Positions 50,122-63,517 of a DNA stretch of 64,000 bases are shown here, in pieces. Numbering within the stretch: position 1 is the first letter of the stretch; each line of letters starts with the position of its first letter. Source of the DNA: Alistipes megaguti (GTDB taxonomy: Bacteria; Bacteroidota; Bacteroidia; Bacteroidales; Rikenellaceae); the NCBI RefSeq assembly GCF_900604385.1, contig NZ_LR027382.1, forward strand, positions 2,016,001-2,080,000. Direction: 5' to 3'. The notes below the pieces were generated by a model that was not told the origin of the DNA, did no database searches, and worked only from the letters and a program-made list of their open reading frames with translations. Made by a program: the position numbers and the translations under genes.

Positions 50122-51066
50122 ATGAAGAGAATTTTTGCTACGCTGATGCTCGCGGCCCTGGCGCTCTCGAGCTGTGTCAAGGAGAATGACTCCTACAAGG
50201 ACTGGCTGCCCGTACAGCCCGGTCAATATATCTACACCTACGTCATGACCCAGGATCGGGTCGCCATGCAGGCTGCCAATGCCGGCATGCGGGTGGCCGT
50301 GATGGCTGCCGAGGTGGCCAAGCAACGGGCCGCCGGGGAAGATGAGGTGACCATCGGGACGGTGAAGTACAGCAATCAGCTGTTGCTTTCGGCGCTTTTC
50401 AACTCCGGGACCAAGATCGAGGAGACAGCCGACGGATATATGCTTACCTTCTTGAAGGATGATCCGATGCCCGACGGATTCCATCTCGGAGGCTCGCTGC
50501 TTGTCCGCACGGGCGGTGCCGCCGAACTGGCCAACGGAGCCGAATGGAGTGTGGAGATGCAGCCCGATTTCAAACTCTACAGTGACTCCGCTTACGGAAG
50601 CGTGCAGTCACAGGTCAACATGTACGGCGGCACCACGACGCTCAAGGACAATCAGGACGGATCTTATACCATTCGTCTCACCGGCATAGCCGCGGCGGTC
50701 GAGGGGAGCGATGCCGGCTCCTCGAACTGGAGCACCGGGATCGACGGACTGGTTGTCCGCCCGGCCGACGAAGGGGTGACGCTGGCCTATTCGTCGTGCC
50801 ACGGCAAGACGTTCGAGGTCGACGGCTCGGCTTCGGGTCTCTCGATCTATACGAACATGTACGGTACGCGTCCGATGGGCATGTCGTACAGCGTCTCCAA
50901 GGGGCGTTTCGTCGGTCTGCGGATCGTCGACGGCACCCAGGAGTGCGAATTCACCTCGCCGCTCGACTACGATACGGCGGTCTATCCCGCTCCCGATGTC
51001 CGCGTCGAGTGGACCAACGGTCAGTCCCGCATCTTCTACAACGGAAACGTCTATCCGAAGGAGTAA
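50122..51066 (+). CDS. Lipoprotein of unknown function
   Basis: A 314-residue predicted lipoprotein (leader MKRIFATLMLAALALSSC, Cys18). I do not recognise the mature part. After 'YKDWLPVQPGQYIYTYVMTQDRVAMQAANAGM' there is an Ala/Met-rich helix (about residues 45-75), then mainly beta-rich sequence with repeated Gly/Tyr/Thr patterns ('VNMYGGTTTLKDNQDGSYTIRLTG', 'IYTNMYGTRPMGMSYSVSKGRFVG'). It ends 'VRVEWTNGQSRIFYNGNVYPKE'. There is no Cys after the lipobox except in 'SSCHGK' and 'TQECEF'. It is monocistronic with a terminator at 51085-51128. It is probably surface- or periplasm-facing. Confidence 0.75.
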   Translation: MKRIFATLMLAALALSSCVKENDSYKDWLPVQPGQYIYTYVMTQDRVAMQAANAGMRVAVMAAEVAKQRAAGEDEVTIGTVKYSNQLLLSALFNSGTKIEETADGYMLTFLKDDPMPDGFHLGGSLLVRTGGAAELANGAEWSVEMQPDFKLYSDSAYGSVQSQVNMYGGTTTLKDNQDGSYTIRLTGIAAAVEGSDAGSSNWSTGIDGLVVRPADEGVTLAYSSCHGKTFEVDGSASGLSIYTNMYGTRPMGMSYSVSKGRFVGLRIVDGTQECEFTSPLDYDTAVYPAPDVRVEWTNGQSRIFYNGNVYPKE

Positions 51067-51084
51067 CCTCCTCCCGCAAGACCG

Positions 51085-51128
51085 CGAAAAAAGGCTGCAT
51101 CCTCTTATGTGGATGCAGCCTTTTTTCG
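51085..51128. terminator. Perfect bidirectional terminator
   Basis: CGAAAAAAGGCTGCATCC and its exact reverse complement are separated by 8 bp: an 18-bp perfect stem including the A/T runs. It serves both the unknown lipoprotein and the convergent gltB. Confidence 0.92.
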
Positions 51129-51150
51129 TGTCCGGAGCCTTGCCGGCGGA

Positions 51151-55629
<4,479 letters not shown>

Positions 55630-55963
55630 AGGATTCTCGCTAACTAATCTTCGACAGACTGTGGCGGGGCGACGGGGCGATTTTTGTTTTCCCCTTCCTC
55701 TCCGGCAACAGTCAATACCTACAAAGATAAGGATTTTTGAAAAAAAGATGCAAATTGGAGGGCTATTTTTGAAATTATTTTAATATTATTCCGGCCTTGC
55801 AAAGTGTGGGTGGAAACGTATTGTGTTGGTTCTAAGTGTGTTGCATTGACTGCTCTTTGCAAGGAGGGGAGTTCCGCCGGGGCGTGGGTCGGGGTGATTT
55901 GTGGCCGATTGAGGGGGCTGTCGGAGGGTGGTGGCAGGGTGTCGGGCCGGTGGCCGGGGTGGA
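55630..55963. other. gltB control region and G-rich spacer
   Basis: 334 bp between gltB and the MFS gene. It holds the gltB promoter at 55722-55753, an AT-rich block around 55735-55800, and a G-rich stretch at 55860-55965 (TGGCCGGGGTGG-like words). No gene is seen. Confidence 0.5.
55722..55753 (-). promoter_or_regulatory. Promoter of gltB
   Basis: Reverse strand TTG (55753-55751), 21-bp spacer, TATCTTTG (55729-55722). The leader to the ATG at 55629 is about 88 nt. Confidence 0.7.
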
Positions 55964-57205
55964 TTACCGCTTGTTGGAAGAGGAATCCGGCTGTTCGGGG
56001 TGTCGGTCGAGCCGCAGCACCGACGGCAGGCAGAAAGCCACGCACCCCAGCAGGCAGATGGCTCCTCCCGAGAGGACGAACGTTGTGGTCAGCCCCACCT
56101 GCTCGGCCAGAAATCCCGTGCTCAGCAGCCCGAGGGCTGAGGGCAGCAGTCCGAAACTGCGGTAGAGCGACAGCACGCGTCCCAGCAGACCCGCCTCGAT
56201 GCGGGTCTGGAGCACGGCGACGAACGAGGCGTTGAAGACGCTGCTCGAGACGCCGGCGGCGGCCGTCAGCACCGCAAACCAATAGAAGGCCGTCGGTGGC
56301 AGCAGTCCCGAGAGCAGGAATGAAAGCCCCACCATGATATACATCAGATTGATCAGCACGATGCGGTTGATCGGGTAGTTGCGGGCCCCCATGATCGCCC
56401 CGCCGAGCAGGGCTCCGCCGCCCCAGATGATCTCCACGAAGCTCATCTCCCAGGTGCCGCCGCCGAAGTGGTTGAGCGTCATGAGCGGGAACATCACCCC
56501 GACGGGCATGATCAGAAACCAGATGGCGATGGCCAGCACGAAGAACCATCCCAGACCGGGTTGCGAGTGCATGGCGGCGAATCCTTCGCGCAGTTCGTGC
56601 CACAGATCGGCCTTGCGCTTCGGGCGCTCGGGGTTCGGAATGCGGACGAAGAGCAGCGTCGTGCAGGCGATCAGCGCCCCCACGACATCGAGCAGCAGGA
56701 TGTTGCCGATCGAGGTGAGCCCCAGCAGCAGGGCTCCCAGTGCCGGTCCTGCCAGGTCCGAGAATGACGAAATCACCTGATTCACGCCGGCGATGCGTGT
56801 CAGCTGCCGCTCGGGGGCCAGCAACGGCACCGAGGCCTGCATGGCCGGCACGTGAAAGGCCGTTCCCACCGAACGGCAGGCCAGCAGCACGTAGACATGC
56901 CACAGCTCGGCCCGCCCGCTCCAGAACAGCGCGGCCAGCCCCAGCGTGCAGAGGGCGATGAAGCTGTCGGCCAGAATCATTGTGCGTTTGCGGTCCCAGC
57001 GGTCGATGTAGACCCCCACGAAGAGCCCCAGCACGGCCTGCGGCAGCATGCCGGCCATGGCCGAAAGGGCCAGCACCTCGGCCGAACGCGTCTCGACGCT
57101 CATCCAGAAGATGATTGCGTAGGCGACGATCGAACTGCTGAGGATCGAGACGGCCTGACCGCTCCAGATGACGGCGAAGGTATGTTTCCAGTTCTCTGCG
57201 GACAT
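55964..57205 (-). CDS. MFS transporter (MefA/EntS-like)
   Basis: A 413-residue inner-membrane protein with about 12 helices. 'KHTFAVIWSGQAVSILSSSIVAYAIIFWM' and 'LFVGVYIDRWDRKRTMILADSF' (motif A with DR..RK) are typical of the MFS group containing macrolide efflux Mef and enterobactin exporter EntS. The C-terminal tail is hydrophilic and Asp/Ser-rich. Drug or siderophore export is possible, but the substrate is unknown. It lies after rplT's terminator, in the same direction. Confidence 0.88.
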   Translation of the reverse strand: MSAENWKHTFAVIWSGQAVSILSSSIVAYAIIFWMSVETRSAEVLALSAMAGMLPQAVLGLFVGVYIDRWDRKRTMILADSFIALCTLGLAALFWSGRAELWHVYVLLACRSVGTAFHVPAMQASVPLLAPERQLTRIAGVNQVISSFSDLAGPALGALLLGLTSIGNILLLDVVGALIACTTLLFVRIPNPERPKRKADLWHELREGFAAMHSQPGLGWFFVLAIAIWFLIMPVGVMFPLMTLNHFGGGTWEMSFVEIIWGGGALLGGAIMGARNYPINRIVLINLMYIMVGLSFLLSGLLPPTAFYWFAVLTAAAGVSSSVFNASFVAVLQTRIEAGLLGRVLSLYRSFGLLPSALGLLSTGFLAEQVGLTTTFVLSGGAICLLGCVAFCLPSVLRLDRHPEQPDSSSNKR

Positions 57206-57213
57206 GGGGATCG

Positions 57214-57256
57214 GGAAAGAAAAGAAACGGCGGGCACCCGTGAGGGTATCCGCCGT
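57214..57256 (-). terminator. Terminator of rpmI-rplT
   Basis: Reverse strand: ACGGCGGatACCC and GGGTgcCCGCCGT arms with a short loop, followed by TTCTTTTCTTTCC. Just before it, AACCCT/AGGGTT (57261-57279) overlaps the rplT stop codon. Confidence 0.75.
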
Positions 57257-57277
57257 GCTGAACCCTCGTCAGAAGGG

Positions 57278-57622
57278 TTATTTAACTGCGTTAACTATTG
57301 CCTCGAATGCCTTCGGCTCGTTCATGGCCAGATCGGCCAGTACCTTGCGGTTCAGGACGATGCCTTTGGCGTTGAGCTTGCCGATGAATTGCGAATAGGT
57401 CATTCCCTGGGCGCGGACGGCAGCGTTGATACGCATGATCCACAGCGAACGGAATGTCCGCTTCTTGAGCTGACGGTGTGCATAGGCAAAGCACAACCCT
57501 TTCTCGACCGTGTTTTTCGCAACGGTCCATACGTTTCCCCTTGAACCAAAGTTACCCTTGGCAAGTTTCAAAACTTTCTTTCGACGTGCGCGAGACGCAA
57601 CAGCGTTTACTGAACGTGGCAT
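57278..57622 (-). CDS. rplT: 50S ribosomal protein L20
   Basis: A 114-residue protein: MPRSVNAVASRARRKKVLKLAKGNFGSRG..., 'VEKGLCFAYAHRQLKKRTFRSLWIMRINAAVRAQGMTYSQFIGKL' and 'LNRKVLADLAMNEPKAFEAIV'. All are L20 signatures; it binds 23S rRNA early in assembly. The ATG at 57622 is supported by the universal MPRS start. It is the second gene after rpmI. Confidence 0.97.
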   Translation of the reverse strand: MPRSVNAVASRARRKKVLKLAKGNFGSRGNVWTVAKNTVEKGLCFAYAHRQLKKRTFRSLWIMRINAAVRAQGMTYSQFIGKLNAKGIVLNRKVLADLAMNEPKAFEAIVNAVK

Positions 57623-57742
57623 AATGTAAAGTTTTTGGAGGACGGCCAGCGACACGGTTCTCCCGTGTTCTTCGGGGCTGGTTTGTCCCGGTTTGTGAAT
57701 TGGGTTTGCCCTGGCGGGCGGCTATCCGAATCGGCCGGCGGA

Positions 57743-57937
57743 TTACTTCACCAGCAGGTTCTTGATTTTGGCCTCGTCGGCCGCAGATACGGTACCCGAA
57801 TAGCAGAGGTTCCGCTTCTGCTTCGTCGTCTTTTTGGTCAGGATGTGACTGTGATAAGCGTGTTTACGCTTGATCTTTCCTGTGCCGGTGAAGGTAAAAC
57901 GCTTCTTCGCAGCGGCATTGGTTTTCATTTTCGGCAT
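57743..57937 (-). CDS. rpmI: 50S ribosomal protein L35
   Basis: A 64-residue protein: MPKMKTNAAAKKRFTFTGTGKIKRKHAYHSHILTKKTTKQKRNL, the standard L35 pattern. It precedes rplT by 120 bp. The infC gene that usually heads this operon is not here: upstream is a divergent peptidase gene, and rpmI has its own promoter. Confidence 0.97.
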   Translation of the reverse strand: MPKMKTNAAAKKRFTFTGTGKIKRKHAYHSHILTKKTTKQKRNLCYSGTVSAADEAKIKNLLVK

Positions 57938-57971
57938 TTTCGTAAACAGTTAATTAGTTAAACATAGCCTG

Positions 57972-58001
57972 CAAAAGTACGAATTTTTTTGCTTCGTGCA
58001 A
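57972..58001 (-). promoter_or_regulatory. Promoter of rpmI-rplT
   Basis: Reverse strand TTG (58001-57999), 19-bp spacer, TACTTTTG (57979-57972) followed by C. The leader is about 30 nt. Confidence 0.7.
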
Positions 58002-58069
58002 TCTTTTGCCGCGAAAACTTTGCGGTCTCGCCCTTTTTTCGTAATTTGTTGCATCAAAAACGTTGCGTC

Positions 58070-59587
58070 ATGAGGAAGTCTATCTGGTTGTTTGCGTTGC
58101 TCGCGGCGGTCGGAGCAGTGCCCGGGGCCAAGGCCCAGCAGCCGCCCGTGCAGACCGTGGGTGTCGAATTGAGGGGGGATACGATGGTTTACCGTACCGT
58201 GAATGTCCCGCACCGTCGCCACGGCGCTCTGCGCGGCAGGGCCTGGGCCGGCTATTCGCATACGCCCTGGAGCCCGGAGCAGCGTCTCTTCGCCCTCTCG
58301 AAGCTCTGGATGGAGGTGCGGCGCAATTTCGCCTACATGGACCGTTTTGGCGTCGAGCGCTGGGATTCGCTCTACCGTTCGATGATCGTCCCCGTGCAGC
58401 AGGCCCGCAACGACGTGGAGTTCTACCGCCAGCTCGAGGGGCTCTGCGCCTGCCTGCAGAACGAACAGACCTTCATCCGCCACAGCCGTGACTTCCCGCA
58501 GTCGGCCATCCGCTTCGAGGATGGATGGCTGCTGCGCCTGATGGATGTCGGCGGGCATGTCGTGGTCTCGGAGGTGAGCCGCGACAAGGCCCAACTCATG
58601 CCGCCCGGATCCGAGATCCTGGCGGTCGACGGCCGGCCCGTCGAGGCGTGGCTCGGGGAGGTGATGACACGCGTTTCGGCCTCGACCGACCGTGTGCGGC
58701 GGCGTCTGGCCGTCGAGCAGATGCTGCTCGATATGGTCGGCTCGCCGCATGAGGTGACCTTCCGCCGCCCGGATGGCTCGCAGGCCTGCGTGCGGCTGGT
58801 CAACGCCCGGCCCGAAGCCGGTGAGCGGATCGCCTGCACGGCTCTGCCCGGACATGGATGGGACGAACTGCACGAGGATTTCCGCGTGACGTGGTATCCC
58901 GGTGACGTGGCCTGTCTGAAGATCGGTTCGTTCCGCCCCGGACGTGTCTTCCGGGCCTTTCACGATGCCTTCCCCGGGGTAAAGAACCGGGCCCGGGCGC
59001 TGATCATCGACCTGCGCTGGAACGAACGCGGCAGCAGTCGTATGGCCGCCGAATTCCTTTCGCATCTGACCCGCGATACGCTTCTCCGCGGTGCCGTCTG
59101 GCGTACGCGGATCTATGATGCCGCTCTGGCTTCGTGGGGTTCCGATGCCACGCCGGCCGACACGGTGGGCAATGCCCGCGTGAAGCTGGCCTATGAATAC
59201 TACAACGATGCGGCCTTCTCCGAACCCGAGCGCAGCGCCTATCGCTTTCCGCGCAGCCGCGAGGTGTTGGAGGTGCCGACCGTGATTCTTGTCAACGATG
59301 CGACGGGCTCGGCCGCGGAGTGTTTCCTGGCGTTGGCCGCTTCGCAACCCCACATGTCGACCGTCGGAACGCCGACGTCGGGATGTGCCGGAACTGTTGC
59401 CCTTTACGAGCTGCTGCCCGGTCTGCAGTGTGGAATCTGTACGCAGGAGGTGCGTTTCTCGGATGGCAAGGAGTTTGTCGGGCTGGGTATTGCCCCCGAT
59501 GTGACGGTTGAGGATACGCTGGATGACATCCGTGCCGGGCGTGACGCCGCTCTGGAGAAGGCCCTCGAACTGCTCGGCGTGGAGTGA
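58070..59587 (+). CDS. S41-family peptidase-like exported protein
   Basis: A 505-residue protein with a signal peptide (MRKSIWLFALLAAVGAVPGAKAQ). Middle residues hold a PDZ-like segment ('VVVSEVSRDKAQLMPPGSEILAVDGRPVEAW'). The C-terminal half has the S41 (tricorn/CtpB-like) core: 'VACLKIGSFRPG', 'ALIIDLRWNERGSS', and the nucleophile region 'VILVNDATGSAAECF' followed by 'VGTPTSGCAGTVALYEL'. This pattern fits the S41B-like group (Ser in SAAE), not the Ser-Lys CtpA type. A N-terminal helix pair (LFALSKLWMEVRRNFAYMD) is typical of tricorn-like peptidases in Bacteroidetes. The start at 58070 gives the signal peptide. Confidence 0.88.
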   Translation: MRKSIWLFALLAAVGAVPGAKAQQPPVQTVGVELRGDTMVYRTVNVPHRRHGALRGRAWAGYSHTPWSPEQRLFALSKLWMEVRRNFAYMDRFGVERWDSLYRSMIVPVQQARNDVEFYRQLEGLCACLQNEQTFIRHSRDFPQSAIRFEDGWLLRLMDVGGHVVVSEVSRDKAQLMPPGSEILAVDGRPVEAWLGEVMTRVSASTDRVRRRLAVEQMLLDMVGSPHEVTFRRPDGSQACVRLVNARPEAGERIACTALPGHGWDELHEDFRVTWYPGDVACLKIGSFRPGRVFRAFHDAFPGVKNRARALIIDLRWNERGSSRMAAEFLSHLTRDTLLRGAVWRTRIYDAALASWGSDATPADTVGNARVKLAYEYYNDAAFSEPERSAYRFPRSREVLEVPTVILVNDATGSAAECFLALAASQPHMSTVGTPTSGCAGTVALYELLPGLQCGICTQEVRFSDGKEFVGLGIAPDVTVEDTLDDIRAGRDAALEKALELLGVE

Positions 59588-59615
59588 TGTGAGGCGTGTC
59601 AACGTAACGGAGTGA

Positions 59616-60290
59616 ATGATGAATATGGAGTGGGATTTTCTGATTCGTTTGTGTGTGGCCGGGCTGTGCGGTACGGTGATCGGCCTGGATCGTGAGTACC
59701 GTGTCAAGGATGCCGGCTTCCGCACCCATTTTCTGGTGGCGCTCGGAAGTGCGCTGATGATGATCGTTTCGCAATACGGCTTCGAGGATTTTCTGGCCTC
59801 GCACGACGGCCTGCGTTTGGACCCGAGCCGCATTGCGGCCCAGGTGGTCAGTGGTATCGGCTTCATCGGCGCCGGCACGATCATCATCCACCGGCAGCTG
59901 GTCCGCGGTCTGACCACGGCGGCCAGCCTCTGGGCCACGGCCGGAATCGGTCTGGCGGCCGGCGGCCACATGTATCTCGTGGCCGCCGCGGCAACCGTGC
60001 TGACGCTCTTCGGACTGGAGGTTCTGTCGCTCTTCTTCGGCGGACTGGGCAGCCGACGCACGATGGTTGTCTTTTCGGCTCCGACGCGGGCTGTGGTTGA
60101 CGCCATGTTCAACCGGCTCGAAAGCCGCGACTACGCGGTAATCTCCTATGAGGTGGAGGCCGCCCGCACGCCCGACGGCATTGTCTATCGCGCCACGCTG
60201 GTTATCCGCTCCAAGGGGGCGGTCAGCGAGGAGGGTTATATCGACCTGCTGCGGGCCGATCCCGACATTACGATCGAGCGCATCGTCTGA
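59616..60290 (+). CDS. MgtC/SapB-family membrane protein
   Basis: A 224-residue protein with about five helices. 'LCGTVIGLDREYRVKDAGFRTHFLVALGSALMMIVS' and 'VVSGIGFIGAGTIIIHRQLVRGLTTAASLWATAGIGLAAG' are diagnostic of the family. A C-terminal cytoplasmic ACT-like domain follows. MgtC in pathogens restrains ATP synthase and aids growth at low Mg2+; MgtC-like proteins in commensals are of unknown role. It starts 28 bp after the S41 gene and is probably cotranscribed. Confidence 0.93.
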   Translation: MMNMEWDFLIRLCVAGLCGTVIGLDREYRVKDAGFRTHFLVALGSALMMIVSQYGFEDFLASHDGLRLDPSRIAAQVVSGIGFIGAGTIIIHRQLVRGLTTAASLWATAGIGLAAGGHMYLVAAAATVLTLFGLEVLSLFFGGLGSRRTMVVFSAPTRAVVDAMFNRLESRDYAVISYEVEAARTPDGIVYRATLVIRSKGAVSEEGYIDLLRADPDITIERIV

Positions 60291-60569
60291 CCGGAGACGA
60301 GTGTCGGGAAGGTGAGTTTCGGGGACCGGGTGCCGGGGCAGTTCAGAGAGATGAGAGGGGGCGTTTTGAGGCCGGGTGCCGAGAGGGACCGTTTAGAATG
60401 CTGAGTGCCGAAGGGCTGTCTCAGGGGTGGTTCTCGAGGACAGTCCGGGGAGGGTGGTTTCGAAAAAACGGTCGCGAGACGGCTGTTTTGGACGGTGTTG
60501 GAGGCAAGGAAGTACGTTCGGGAAGGGAGCACGAACGTCGGGGCTTCCGGCGCACGGCTGTCGTCCCTT
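60291..60569. repeat. G-rich gene-free spacer
   Basis: 279 bp between convergent genes. The + strand is G-rich with ACCGGGTGCCGGGG (about 60326-60339) and GGCCGGGTGCCGAGAGGGACC (about 60370-60390) as near copies. No gene or terminator is clear. Confidence 0.5.
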
Positions 60570-61202
60570 TCAGAACCAGCGGCTGACCTCTTTCAGGTGC
60601 GGATCGTGGGCCATATCGTTGGGATTGGTACCCGGCTCACCTTCGGGAATCGGCTCTCCCTGCCGTTCGAACAACTCCATCCAGAAGGCGGGCATCGTCC
60701 CGTCTGTAGCTCGGAAATTCATCGGCCGGGCCGGAAAGATCCGCTCCCCGTCCGGCGTGCGATAACTCTCCCAGATCAGTTCGCTGCAGTAGAAGCGTCC
60801 ATTGTCCGGGCGGTAAGAGTAGTCGTAGGGGAGTCCCCTGAAGCTTCGCGCCCGTGCGACCGAGGCTGCTACGCCCGTCGTATCGCTCAGGCGCATGGCC
60901 ACGACGGCCGGACGGTCATTGATTCGGGACGCATTCTTCAGAAATTCATCCAGCGAAGTCATCCGGATCCCGCCATTGCTGGTCGCTTCGAGTACCGAAT
61001 CGGCCCCTTCGCAGGTGATTGCAATTCCTACATGGGTGAAATTCAGCGGGCTGTCGTCTCCGGTTGCGGCGGTGATTGCTCCGCTCATCTCCGATGTGGC
61101 GCCGACCTCAAACAACAGATCGCCGGTCCGGATTTCGGGCTCTGATGCCGTGCAGGCAAAAGCTGCCCACAAGGTCACTATATATATAAGTGTCCGTTTC
61201 AT
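60570..61202 (-). CDS. YiiX/YebB-like NlpC/P60-type cysteine hydrolase lipoprotein
   Basis: A 210-residue predicted lipoprotein (WAAFAC, Cys17). 'TGDLLFEVG', 'FTHVGIAITCEG' (His57) and 'GRFYCSELIWESYR' (Cys139) give the Cys-His order of the permuted NlpC/P60 family (YiiX/YebB). These enzymes hydrolyse peptide or amide bonds, often in cell-wall or lipid-linked substrates. The end 'DPHLKEVSRWF' is seen in the same group. It is transcribed alone. Confidence 0.88.
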   Translation of the reverse strand: MKRTLIYIVTLWAAFACTASEPEIRTGDLLFEVGATSEMSGAITAATGDDSPLNFTHVGIAITCEGADSVLEATSNGGIRMTSLDEFLKNASRINDRPAVVAMRLSDTTGVAASVARARSFRGLPYDYSYRPDNGRFYCSELIWESYRTPDGERIFPARPMNFRATDGTMPAFWMELFERQGEPIPEGEPGTNPNDMAHDPHLKEVSRWF

Positions 61203-61224
61203 TTTCTGAGAGGTTTACTTCGGG

Positions 61225-61232
61225 CAAAGATA
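61225..61232 (-). promoter_or_regulatory. -7 box of the YiiX-like gene
   Basis: Reverse strand TATCTTTG followed by C, 23 bp before the ATG. No good -33 TTG is seen. Confidence 0.5.
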
Positions 61233-61319
61233 TTAAAAAATTTTCATAAGTAACTGCCTGACGGATAGTGGAGTTTGCGATTTGGGTAAAAAGAGGAGCA
61301 AAAAAAGTGTGGAAAATAT

Positions 61320-61351
61320 TTGGAGGGGACGGGAAAAAGTGTTTATCTTTG
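61320..61351 (+). promoter_or_regulatory. rRNA operon promoter P1
   Basis: TTG (61320-61322), 21-bp spacer, TATCTTTG (61344-61351) followed by CAC. First of three near-identical promoters before 16S. Confidence 0.75.
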
Positions 61352-61446
61352 CACCCGCTTTGAGAGAGAGACGGCGGTTGCAGCCGCGGGATTTTGACCG
61401 AAGTGACGAGGTTCTGAGACGTTTTGACAAGATCTTTCGAAAAGAT

Positions 61447-61477
61447 TTGGAAGATTCGAAAAAGGTTCTTACCTTTG
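61447..61477 (+). promoter_or_regulatory. rRNA operon promoter P2
   Basis: TTG (61447-61449), 20-bp spacer, TACCTTTG (61470-61477) followed by CAG. It is 126 bp downstream of P1. Confidence 0.75.
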
Positions 61478-61564
61478 CAGCCCGCAAGGAGGTCAGCGAT
61501 GACCGAGATGCGAGTGAGAGGGTTCTGGAAGTTTTCGAATCGAAAAGAAATCTTGAAAAAAGAT

Positions 61565-61595
61565 TTGGAGGTTTCAAAAAAAGTGTTTATCTTTG
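61565..61595 (+). promoter_or_regulatory. rRNA operon promoter P3
   Basis: TTG (61565-61567), 20-bp spacer, TATCTTTG (61588-61595) followed by CAC. It is 118 bp downstream of P2 and about 215 bp before mature 16S. GTGTTTATCTTTGCAC is identical to P1. Confidence 0.8.
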
Positions 61596-61812
61596 CACCA
61601 CTTTCCGCTGAAAAAACGGCGGTCAGTCCAGGGGCGAAGGAGGGCTGAGAGAAGCGATCGGAACCCCGGAGAAATAAGGAATTGTTCATATAGCCATATA
61701 CGAACAGCGTTCTTTGAAGTGATTGAGCAGCTAAAGTTTTCCACTCTTGAAAAAGAGTGATTTCAAACAATACCTTTGAGATTTGAGCTAAAGATTTAAC
61801 AAAACATTTTAT
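61596..61812 (+). other. rRNA leader
   Basis: The transcribed leader contains CGTTCTTTGAAGTG at about 61708-61721, resembling the box-A-like element of Bacteroidetes rRNA leaders. A small hairpin CACTCTT-GAAA-AAGAGTG lies at 61742-61759. No tRNA is present. Confidence 0.55.
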
Positions 61813-63342
<1,530 letters not shown>

Positions 63343-63517
63343 GGAGCCAAGTTTCAAAAAAGTATTGTTTGGCTGCTCGCTTCAAAGAAACGTTACAACG
63401 GTACCGTCGAGGACGTAGGTTCAAACCAAGTACCGTTCCAGGCAGACGCAAGTTTGCAACGTTCATTGACATGATTAAGGAGATGAGATAGAGTCTCACA
63501 CAGCGAAGTGTGAGAGT
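63343..63517 (+). other. 16S-23S internal transcribed spacer without tRNA
   Basis: About 175 bp. I searched both strands for tRNA-Ile(GAT) and tRNA-Ala(TGC) cores and found none; the GTTCGAA T-loop and cloverleaf are absent. A strong hairpin TCTCACAC-AGCGAA-GTGTGAGA at 63494-63516 lies just before 23S and may be a processing stem. Confidence 0.75.

Noticed and set aside
58049..58066. A GTTGC...AAAAACGTTGCG sequence before the S41 gene resembling the TonB receptor repeats
   Set aside because: The spacing between GTTGC units differs (14 versus 10-11 bp) and the genes have no shared function, so I treat it as chance.
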